A program made the translations under genes and the position numbers. Below, one piece after another: positions 44,257 through 51,450 of a stretch of DNA of 64,000 nt; positions within the stretch are counted from its first letter, which is position 1, and every line of letters starts with the position of its first letter. The notes below the pieces were generated by a model. It was not told the DNA's origin, searched no databases, and saw only the letters and a program-made list of their open reading frames with translations. This DNA comes from Flavobacterium saccharophilum (GTDB taxonomy: Bacteria; Bacteroidota; Bacteroidia; Flavobacteriales; Flavobacteriaceae): contig NZ_FRBY01000001.1 of assembly GCF_900142735.1 (NCBI RefSeq), forward strand, positions 992,001-1,056,000. The letters are read 5' to 3'.

Positions 44257-45285
44257 TTATTTAATTAAGATACTTTTAAATTTTGCAATGTTTTTCAATG
44301 CCATTCCAGTTCCGCGAACAACTGCTCTTAAAGGATCTTCGGCAATGTAAACAGGTAAGTCTGTTTTTAATGAAATACGTTTGTCAAGACCTCTCAACAT
44401 AGATCCACCACCAGCTAAGTAAATACCTGTATTGTAGATATCGGCAGCTAATTCAGGAGGAGTTTGTGATAAAGTTTCCATTACAGCATCTTCGATACGT
44501 TGAATTGATTTATCTAATGCTTTTGCAATTTCACGGTATGATACATCTACTTGTTTTGGTTTACCAGTAAGTAAATCTCTACCCTGAACTGACATATCTT
44601 CTGGAGGACCATCTAAATCTTCGATAGCAGCTCCAATTTGAATTTTGATTTTTTCAGCAGTACTTTCTCCAACAAAAAGGTTGTGTTGTGTACGCATATA
44701 ATACACAATATCATTTGTGAAAACGTCACCCGCAATTTTTACAGATTTGTCACATACAATTCCGCCTAATGCAATTACAGCAATTTCAGTTGTACCACCT
44801 CCAATATCAACAATCATATTTCCTTTTGGCTGCATGATATCGATACCAATACCAATAGCTGCTGCCATTGGCTCATGAATTAGGTAAACTTCTTTTCCGT
44901 TTACTCTTTCACAAGATTCTTTTACAGCTCTCATCTCAACCTCAGTGATTCCAGACGGAATACATACTACCATGCGTAACGCCGGAGTAAACATTCTTTT
45001 TTTCAATGCCGGAATGCTTTTAATGAACATATTGATCATTTTTTCTGAAGCATCAAAATCGGCAATTACACCATCTTTTAAAGGCCTTATGGTCTTTATG
45101 TTTTCATGCGTTTTACCTTGCATCATATTGGCTTCCTTACCAACAGCAATGATTTTGCCTGATATTCTATCACGTGCAACGATTGACGGACTATCAATAA
45201 CAACTTTATCATTATGAATGATTAAAGTGTTTGCGGTACCAAGGTCTATCGCAATATCCTCGGTCATGAAATCAAAAAATCCCAT
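44257..45285 (-). CDS. mreB: Rod-shape determining actin MreB
   Basis: 342 residues. Actin-fold ATP motifs are present: AIDLGTANTLI (phosphate 1), MIVDIGGGTTEIAVIALGG (phosphate 2) and YLAGGGSMLRGLDK (adenosine). MreB filaments guide the RodA/PBP2 elongation machine. It is the first gene of mreB-mreC-mreD-mrdA-rodA, with a TAACTTTG element at 45327-45334. purH lies 55 nt upstream in the same direction. Confidence 0.98.
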   Translation of the reverse strand: MGFFDFMTEDIAIDLGTANTLIIHNDKVVIDSPSIVARDRISGKIIAVGKEANMMQGKTHENIKTIRPLKDGVIADFDASEKMINMFIKSIPALKKRMFTPALRMVVCIPSGITEVEMRAVKESCERVNGKEVYLIHEPMAAAIGIGIDIMQPKGNMIVDIGGGTTEIAVIALGGIVCDKSVKIAGDVFTNDIVYYMRTQHNLFVGESTAEKIKIQIGAAIEDLDGPPEDMSVQGRDLLTGKPKQVDVSYREIAKALDKSIQRIEDAVMETLSQTPPELAADIYNTGIYLAGGGSMLRGLDKRISLKTDLPVYIAEDPLRAVVRGTGMALKNIAKFKSILIK

Positions 45286-45326
45286 AAGTTTTTTAGGGGT
45301 TTAAAATGTTATAAATAATTATCGAA

Positions 45327-45334
45327 CAAAGTTA
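45327..45334 (-). promoter_or_regulatory. -7 element of mreB
   Basis: Perfect TAACTTTG on the minus strand about 42 nt before the ATG; no TTG at -33 (this position is within purH). Confidence 0.4.
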
Positions 45335-45340
45335 AACAAA

Positions 45341-46867
45341 TTAATGTTTAAAATGACGTGTTCCTGTAAATACCATTGCAAGATTATTTTCATTGCAGTA
45401 ATTGATACTCAATTCATCTTTTATCGATCCTCCTGGCTGAATAACAGCTGTAATTCCAGCTTTTTTAGCTAATTCCACACAATCCGGAAAAGGGAAAAAT
45501 GCATCACTTGCCATTGAAGCTCCTGTCAAATCAAATCCGAAAGCTTTTGCTTTGTCAACAGCCTGCATCAAAGCATCAACTCTTGATGTCTGACCTGTTC
45601 CTGATGAAATTAAAGTTCCGTTTTTAGCAAATACGATTGTATTTGATTTTGTGTTTTTACAAATTTTAGAAGCAAAAATTAAATCCTCGATCTCTTGTGC
45701 GGTTGGCTCTGTGATAGTAACGGTTTTTAAATGCTCTTTAGTATCTGTAATATTATTTCTATCCTGAATTAACAAACCATTAAGACATGTTCTTACTTGT
45801 CTTGAAGGTAACTCAACTTCATTCTGAACTAATATAATTCTGTTTTTCTTTTCTTGTAAAACTGCAATTGCATCATCATCATAACTTGGCGCAATCACAA
45901 CCTCACAAAATAATTTATTGATTTCTTGTGCAGTAGCCAAATCAATTTTAGTGTTTGCGATCAAAACTCCACCAAAAGCAGATGTAGGATCGCAAGCCAA
46001 AGCTGCTAAATAAGCTTCACTAATTGTTTTTCTTGAAGCTAAACCACAAGCATTATTATGTTTTAAAATAGCGAATGTTGGTCCGTCAGTTTTAAATTCA
46101 TTAATTAAATTTACTGCAGCATCAACGTCTAATAAGTTGTTGTAAGATAATTCTTTTCCGTGAACTTTTTTGAACATAGCGTCAAAATCTCCAAAGAAAA
46201 ATCCTTTTTGGTGTGGATTCTCTCCGTATCTTAAAACTTGTCCATCAGCAATGCTTTCTTTATAGATGGTTTCATCTGTATTGAAATAATTGAAAATAGC
46301 ACCATCATAGTGAGAAGAAACGTGGAATGCTTTTGTAGCAAACAATCTTCTGTTTTCTAAAGTTGTTGCTCCGTTTTGTTCTGTGATCAAGTCTAAAAGT
46401 AAACTATATTCATTTACTGAAGCTACGATTACAGTGTCTTTGAAGTTTTTTGCACCGGCACGAATCAGTGAAATTCCACCAATATCAATTTTTTCAATAA
46501 TATCTTGTTCACTTGCACCTGAAGCAACTGTTTTTTCAAAAGGATATAAATCAACAATAACTAAATCAATCTGCGGAATATCAAATTCCTTCATTTGTTG
46601 AACATCGCTTTCGTTATCCTGGCGATTTAAAATTCCACCAAAAATTTTCGGGTGTAAAGTTTTTACTCTTCCTCCAAGAATTTCAGGAAATGAAGTAATA
46701 TCTTCTACCGGAACTACGGGAATTCCAAGATTTTTTATGAAATCTTCAGTTCCTCCAGTTGAATAAAGTGTTACGTTTTGCTCGTGTAATTTTCTAACGA
46801 TTGGCTCTAGTCCATCTTTCGAAAAAACAGATATTAATGCTGATTGTATTGTTTTAGTTGTGCTCAT
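45341..46867 (-). CDS. purH: Bifunctional AICAR transformylase / IMP cyclohydrolase
   Basis: 508 residues; the last two steps of de novo IMP synthesis. The N-terminal MGS-like IMP cyclohydrolase domain (ISVFSKDGLEPIVRKL, YSTGGTEDFIKNLG, DITSFPEILGGRVKTLHP) is followed by the AICARFT domain (RYGENPHQKGFFFG, LKHNNACGLAS, ASDAFFPFPDCVELA). A longer frame starts at 46894, but that ATG is inside the TACTTTTG element at 46892-46899. The Met at 46867 (MSTTKTIQSALISVF) is therefore the start. Confidence 0.97.
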   Translation of the reverse strand: MSTTKTIQSALISVFSKDGLEPIVRKLHEQNVTLYSTGGTEDFIKNLGIPVVPVEDITSFPEILGGRVKTLHPKIFGGILNRQDNESDVQQMKEFDIPQIDLVIVDLYPFEKTVASGASEQDIIEKIDIGGISLIRAGAKNFKDTVIVASVNEYSLLLDLITEQNGATTLENRRLFATKAFHVSSHYDGAIFNYFNTDETIYKESIADGQVLRYGENPHQKGFFFGDFDAMFKKVHGKELSYNNLLDVDAAVNLINEFKTDGPTFAILKHNNACGLASRKTISEAYLAALACDPTSAFGGVLIANTKIDLATAQEINKLFCEVVIAPSYDDDAIAVLQEKKNRIILVQNEVELPSRQVRTCLNGLLIQDRNNITDTKEHLKTVTITEPTAQEIEDLIFASKICKNTKSNTIVFAKNGTLISSGTGQTSRVDALMQAVDKAKAFGFDLTGASMASDAFFPFPDCVELAKKAGITAVIQPGGSIKDELSINYCNENNLAMVFTGTRHFKH

Positions 46868-46891
46868 TGTGTAGTTATGATTTTCAGACTG

Positions 46892-46899
46892 CAAAAGTA
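46892..46899 (-). promoter_or_regulatory. -7 element of purH (decides the start)
   Basis: Perfect TACTTTTGC on the minus strand. It overlaps the upstream alternative ATG and leaves a leader of about 19 nt to the start at 46867. Confidence 0.5.
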
Positions 46900-47032
46900 G
46901 TTTTTTTAAATATTATTTTAAAGAAAATTAATGTAACATTATCTTAAAAAAAACTACTGATGAGTAAGTTAACTTTTATTAGGTTTTTGAATTTAATTTA
47001 TTGAATTTTACTTTATTGAAAAATACGAAAAT

Positions 47033-48280
47033 ATGCTGCTTTATTTAAGATTATTAAAGGAAAGTCTGAGCTTTGCCATAAATGCTTTGCGAAACAACAA
47101 ATTGCGTACATTATTGTCGCTGTTAGGTGTTACTATTGGTATTTTTTCGATTATTGCTGTTTTGGCCGCTGTCGACTCTCTGGATCGTAAAATTTCTAAA
47201 GATTTGAGCAGCTTAGATAAAAATACAATTTATTTAATGAAATTTTGCTTTGGACCATCAGAAATTCCGCAATGGAAAAGAGAGCAGTTTCCAAATGTAA
47301 AATATGATGAATATATCGCTTTAAAAAATTCACTCAACAATACACAGCAGGTCGGCTATCAGCTTTTTGTAAATAGAGAAAGTTTGAAATATGATTCAAA
47401 AACTGTTGCCGATGTTAATATGGTTCCTTCTTCTTATGAAATGGTGGATATTGATGGATTAACTTTTGATAGAGGAAGATTTTATACCGAATCTGAATCT
47501 AATTCCGGATCTCCCGTGATTGTTTTAGGATATGAAATTGCGAGTGGACTTTTTGGTTCTGATGATCCTGTCGGAAAAAGTATCCGTTTGTATGGACAAC
47601 GTTTTACTGTTATTGGCGTTATGACTAAAATGGGTGCGGGATTTTTTGGAGATAGTAATGATACATCAGTGTATTTTCCGGCTAATTTTTTACGAAGAAT
47701 GTATGGTGACAGTGATGCTATGACGCCTGTAATTGTTTTAAAACCTGTTAAAGGGATTGACATGGATGCTTATAAAGCTGAAGTTGCGCAGAAGCTAAGA
47801 GCTATTCGCGGAATGAAAGCGGGTGAGATAGATAATTTTTTCATCAATGTGCTTTCCGGATTTACTGATTTTATTGACGGAATTCTAGGTCAGATGAATG
47901 TTGTGGGATGGATTATTAGCGGATTCTCTCTTTTGGTAGGAGGTTTCGGAATTGCTAATATTATGTTTGTTTCTGTTAAAGAACGAACCAATTTAATAGG
48001 AATTCAGAAATCACTTGGAGCAAAAAACCGTTTCATATTATTTCAATTTTTATTTGAAGCTATAATTCTTTCTGTAATAGGTGGAATAATTGGACTTTTA
48101 ATGGTTTGGGGGATTGCATTTATTTTGACAAAAGCGCTTGACTTTGAATTTGTTTTAAGCTTTGGTAATATCATTTTGGGAACTACTTTAGCAGCCATCA
48201 TTGGATTAATATCTGGAATTCTTCCGGCAATTTCTGCGGCTAATTTGGATCCGGTTGAAGCTATTCGAACTGGAATGTAG
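47033..48280 (+). CDS. MacB/FtsX-type ABC transporter permease
   Basis: 415 residues. An N-terminal span (about 20-45, NNKLRTLLSLLGVTIGIFSI) is followed by a periplasmic MacB_PCD domain (about 50-265) and an FtsX domain with three spans (about 285-405: GFGIANIMFVSVKERTNLIG, ending SAANLDPVEAIRTGM). This is the membrane subunit of a type VII ABC (mechanotransmission) exporter. No ATPase or membrane-fusion gene is beside it, so its ATPase is encoded elsewhere. The downstream cupin gene is in the same direction after 95 nt. Confidence 0.92.
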   Translation: MLLYLRLLKESLSFAINALRNNKLRTLLSLLGVTIGIFSIIAVLAAVDSLDRKISKDLSSLDKNTIYLMKFCFGPSEIPQWKREQFPNVKYDEYIALKNSLNNTQQVGYQLFVNRESLKYDSKTVADVNMVPSSYEMVDIDGLTFDRGRFYTESESNSGSPVIVLGYEIASGLFGSDDPVGKSIRLYGQRFTVIGVMTKMGAGFFGDSNDTSVYFPANFLRRMYGDSDAMTPVIVLKPVKGIDMDAYKAEVAQKLRAIRGMKAGEIDNFFINVLSGFTDFIDGILGQMNVVGWIISGFSLLVGGFGIANIMFVSVKERTNLIGIQKSLGAKNRFILFQFLFEAIILSVIGGIIGLLMVWGIAFILTKALDFEFVLSFGNIILGTTLAAIIGLISGILPAISAANLDPVEAIRTGM

Positions 48281-48375
48281 TGTTTTTTTGTGTTATTAAT
48301 TGTGGATTTTTTTAAAGGACTAGATAATTATTTAGATGCTTATCTGGTTAGTAGGTAATTTTAATCAGTAAATAA

Positions 48376-49260
48376 ATGAGCTTTAACTTAAAACCTGTCG
48401 ATACTGTTGAGTCTATATCTAGAGAAGATTTTAAAAAGAATTATTTAGATAAAAAAAAGCCTCTAATTATAAAAGGATTAACAAAAGACTGGCCTGCCAG
48501 AGAAAAATGGACAACCGATTATTTTAAGGAAATCGCAGGGGATATTGAGGTAAAACTGGTTGATAATTCTAAAGCAGATCCTACCAAGGTAATCAATGCC
48601 TTTATTGCCACAATGAAATTTGGAGAATACCTGGATTTGATAAAAAGAGAGCCAACGCAGCTGCGTATTTTTTTCTTCAATCTTTTCAAGCACAGACCTG
48701 AATTAATAAATGATGTAAAAGTTCCGAAGGAATTAATGGGAGGTTTTATCGAAAGCATGCCTGCCATGTTTTTTGGCGGTTCAAGTGCTTTTACTTTCTT
48801 GCATTATGACATCGATTTACCGCATCTTTTTCACACCCATTTTGGAGGAAGAAAACATATTATATTGTTTGATTATAAATGGAAGAAAAGACTTTATTGC
48901 GTTCCAAATACTACTTATGCTTTAGAAGATTATGATGTTGCCAATCCGGATTTTGAAAAATTTCCAGCTCTGAAAGGCGTTGAAGGTTATGAAGTTTTTC
49001 TGGAGCACGGAGACACTTTGTTCATGCCAACCGGAATGTGGCATTGGATGCGTTACGTTGATGGTTCTTTTAGTCTGAGTCTTCGTGCATGGGATCGATC
49101 TATCACACGAAAAATGGAGAGCGTTTGGAGTTTATTTATGCATGGTGCAGTTGATAGTGCTATAAAAATAGTTTTTAGAGAACGTTATGCTATATGGCGT
49201 GAGAAGCTAGCTTTTAAAATAGCAGAAAAAGAATTGAAAAAAGGCAGACCAAAAAATTAA
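48376..49260 (+). CDS. JmjC/cupin_8-like Fe(II)/2-oxoglutarate oxygenase
   Basis: 294 residues. A cupin-like (Cupin_8/JmjC) domain with the iron triad His143-x-Asp145 (FLHYDIDLPHLF) and His223 (GMWHWMRYV). Lys160 in GGRKHIILF probably binds 2-oxoglutarate. Such proteins hydroxylate protein or small-molecule substrates; the substrate is unknown here. The N-terminal LIIKGLTKDWPA is the usual entry of the family. A C-terminal basic helix (EKELKKGRPKN) ends the protein. It could form an operon with the ABC permease. Confidence 0.88.
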   Translation: MSFNLKPVDTVESISREDFKKNYLDKKKPLIIKGLTKDWPAREKWTTDYFKEIAGDIEVKLVDNSKADPTKVINAFIATMKFGEYLDLIKREPTQLRIFFFNLFKHRPELINDVKVPKELMGGFIESMPAMFFGGSSAFTFLHYDIDLPHLFHTHFGGRKHIILFDYKWKKRLYCVPNTTYALEDYDVANPDFEKFPALKGVEGYEVFLEHGDTLFMPTGMWHWMRYVDGSFSLSLRAWDRSITRKMESVWSLFMHGAVDSAIKIVFRERYAIWREKLAFKIAEKELKKGRPKN

Positions 49261-49301
49261 TGCACAATTTATAGTTGCTATTTTTGGACAAGAGAAAATA
49301 T

Positions 49302-49338
49302 AAAAAAAATCCCAAGAGATATTTTTCCTTGGGATTTT
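49302..49338. terminator. Terminator between the cupin gene and accD
   Basis: 11-bp stem AAAATCCCAAG / CTTGGGATTTT (49306-49316 with 49328-49338), 11-base loop. The minus strand ends in eight T, so it mainly serves accD. Confidence 0.85.
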
Positions 49339-49359
49339 GTGTTTTAAGAAGTTTTAAAA

Positions 49360-50214
49360 CTATCTAATTGTATTGTTTTGAATCAAATCGATGTACAAGT
49401 TAATCTTATCCTTCAATTCTTTTCTAGGCGTGATAAAGTCAAGGAAACCGTGCTCTAAAAGAAACTCAGCAGTCTGGAAACCTTCTGGTAAATCTTTACC
49501 AGTTGTGTCGCGAACAACACGTGGTCCTGCAAAACCAATCAAAGCACCTGGTTCAGAAATATTAATATCTCCTAACATTGCATATGATGCAGTTGTCCCT
49601 CCAGTTGTTGGATCTGTACAAAGTGAAATGTAAGGTAATTTAGCTTCAGCTAACTGAGCTAATTTTACTGATGTTTTAGCTAATTGCATTAACGAATAAG
49701 CAGCTTCCATCATACGAGCTCCTCCTGATTTAGAAATCATTACAAAAGGCAATTTGTTTTTGATCGCGTGATCAATACCTCTGGCAATTTTTTCTCCTAC
49801 AACAGCTCCCATAGATCCTCCAATAAAGGCAAAATCCATACAGCAAATTACAAGCTCTTTTCCTTTAGATTTTCCAACTCCTGTACGTACAGCGTCTTTA
49901 AGATGCGTTTTTTCCATTACATCTTTTAATCTTTCTGCATATTTTTTTGTATCCACAAAATGCAGAGGATCTTTTGATGTCATGTTTTTATCCAATTCAA
50001 CAAACTCATTATTGTCGAACAAAATTTCAAAATAGGTTGCGCTTCCAATTCGAACGTGAAAATCATCTTCAGGGCTAACAAATAAGTTTCTGGCTAATTC
50101 GTCAGCATCAATAATTTTTCCAGTAGGAGATTTGTACCACAATCCTTTCGGAACGTCCATCTTATCTTCAGTCGCGGTCGTAATTCCTTTTTCGTGTCTT
50201 TTAAACCAAGCCAT
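49360..50214 (-). CDS. accD: Acetyl-CoA carboxylase carboxyltransferase subunit beta, zinc-ribbon-less
   Basis: 284 residues; with AccA it moves the carboxyl group from biotin to acetyl-CoA, the first step of fatty acid synthesis. The crotonase-like core is intact ([25 protein letters not shown] split over about 115-138, [32 protein letters not shown]). The N-terminal zinc ribbon has lost all four cysteines. Aligned with E. coli, the CxxC pairs become Ser29/Gly32 (KSPTGK) and Ser47/Asp50 (VSPEDD). The fold around them is kept ([10 protein letters not shown]), so zinc has probably been replaced by other contacts. It lies 110 nt from fbaA with a repeat-like spacer. Confidence 0.96.
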   Translation of the reverse strand: MAWFKRHEKGITTATEDKMDVPKGLWYKSPTGKIIDADELARNLFVSPEDDFHVRIGSATYFEILFDNNEFVELDKNMTSKDPLHFVDTKKYAERLKDVMEKTHLKDAVRTGVGKSKGKELVICCMDFAFIGGSMGAVVGEKIARGIDHAIKNKLPFVMISKSGGARMMEAAYSLMQLAKTSVKLAQLAEAKLPYISLCTDPTTGGTTASYAMLGDINISEPGALIGFAGPRVVRDTTGKDLPEGFQTAEFLLEHGFLDFITPRKELKDKINLYIDLIQNNTIR

Positions 50215-50224
50215 TTTTTTTAAT

Positions 50225-50320
50225 TTAGAATGTAGATTTTAAAGTTTAGATTTTCAATCTGATTCAAAATTTAAATTCCAGGCTTTTTTAGAAGTCCGGA
50301 ATCTAAATTCAGAAATCTAA
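50225..50320. repeat. Self-complementary word repeat between fbaA and accD
   Basis: The spacer is built from TTTAGATTT / AAATCTAAA and AAATTCC / GGAATCT words in both orientations. TTTAGATTTTC near 50246 faces GAAATCTAAAA near 50310, and AATTTAAATTCC faces GGAATCTAAATT. It can fold into a long imperfect hairpin in the accD leader or fbaA trailer. Confidence 0.55.
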
Positions 50321-50323
50321 AAT

Positions 50324-51391
50324 TTAAAGTGTATTTACGTTATTCAAGTCTGCAAAAGCTTGCTCAAGTCTTGTGTTGAATGTCACTTCGCTTTCACGTA
50401 CCCATCTTCTTGGGTCATAATATTTTTTGTTAGGAACATCAGCACCTTCTGGGTTACCAATTTGAGATTTTAAATAGTCAAGGTTTTTAACCATATAATC
50501 ACGGATTCCTTCTGTATATGCAAATTGTAAATCTGTATCAATGTTCATTTTGATAACTCCGTAGCTAATTCCTTCTCTGATTTCTTCAAGTGTAGAACCT
50601 GAACCTCCGTGGAAAACGAAATCTACCGGGTTATGTCCAGTGTTGAATTTGTTTTGAACGAAATCTTGAGAATTTTTTAAGATTTTTGGAGTTAATTTTA
50701 CGTTTCCTGGTTTGTAAACACCGTGAACGTTTCCAAAAGCTGCAGCAATTGTAAATTTAGGACTTACTTTAGATAGTTCTTCGTAAGCATAAGCTACCTC
50801 TTCTGGTTGTGTGTATAATTTTGAACTGTCAACATCAGAGTTGTCTACACCATCTTCTTCACCACCTGTAATACCTAGCTCGATTTCTAATGTCATACCC
50901 ATTTTACTCATTCTTGCTAAATACTCTTTACAGATCTCAATGTTTTCTTCGATTGGCTCCTCAGACAAATCGATCATATGTGAACTGAATAATGGTTTTC
51001 CTGTTTCTGCGAAATGCTTTTCAGATGCATCTAACAAACCATCAATCCAAGGTAATAATTTTTTTGCACAGTGGTCAGTATGTAAGATTACAGTTGCTCC
51101 GTAAGCTTCTGCCAAAGCGTGAATATGTTTTGCTCCTGCGATTCCACCAGCAATTGCTGCTTTTTCGCCTGCGTTAGACAATCCTTTTCCTGCGTTAAAT
51201 TGTGCTCCTCCGTTTGAAAATTGAATGATAACTGGCGCATTAAGTTTCGCTGCAGTTTCAAGAACTCCATTAATTGTGCTTGACCCCGTAACATTTACTG
51301 CTGGAAGTGCAAATCCTTTTTCTTTCGCATAATTAAAAATCTCTTGTACCTGATCTCCTGTAGCTACTCCTGGTTTGATATTGTGTGCCAT
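50324..51391 (-). CDS. fbaA: Class II fructose-bisphosphate aldolase
   Basis: 355 residues, zinc-dependent aldolase of glycolysis and gluconeogenesis (E. coli FbaA-like length). Active-site segments: ILHTDHCAKK (zinc His and catalytic Asp), ELGITGGEEDGVD, VHGVYKPG and DFVFHGGSGST (second zinc His and phosphate loop), with NIDTDLQFAYTEG. A TATTTTTGC element lies at 51429-51436. It is followed by accD. Confidence 0.97.
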   Translation of the reverse strand: MAHNIKPGVATGDQVQEIFNYAKEKGFALPAVNVTGSSTINGVLETAAKLNAPVIIQFSNGGAQFNAGKGLSNAGEKAAIAGGIAGAKHIHALAEAYGATVILHTDHCAKKLLPWIDGLLDASEKHFAETGKPLFSSHMIDLSEEPIEENIEICKEYLARMSKMGMTLEIELGITGGEEDGVDNSDVDSSKLYTQPEEVAYAYEELSKVSPKFTIAAAFGNVHGVYKPGNVKLTPKILKNSQDFVQNKFNTGHNPVDFVFHGGSGSTLEEIREGISYGVIKMNIDTDLQFAYTEGIRDYMVKNLDYLKSQIGNPEGADVPNKKYYDPRRWVRESEVTFNTRLEQAFADLNNVNTL

Positions 51392-51428
51392 TGTAATTTT
51401 TTTTAGTTGTTTTTAGGTTTTTAGGTTG

Positions 51429-51436
51429 CAAAAATA
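51429..51436 (-). promoter_or_regulatory. -7 element of fbaA
   Basis: Perfect TATTTTTGC on the minus strand, 38 nt before the ATG, in the gap behind tamL. No TTG at -33. Confidence 0.45.
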
Positions 51437-51450
51437 AGAATTAATTAGCA

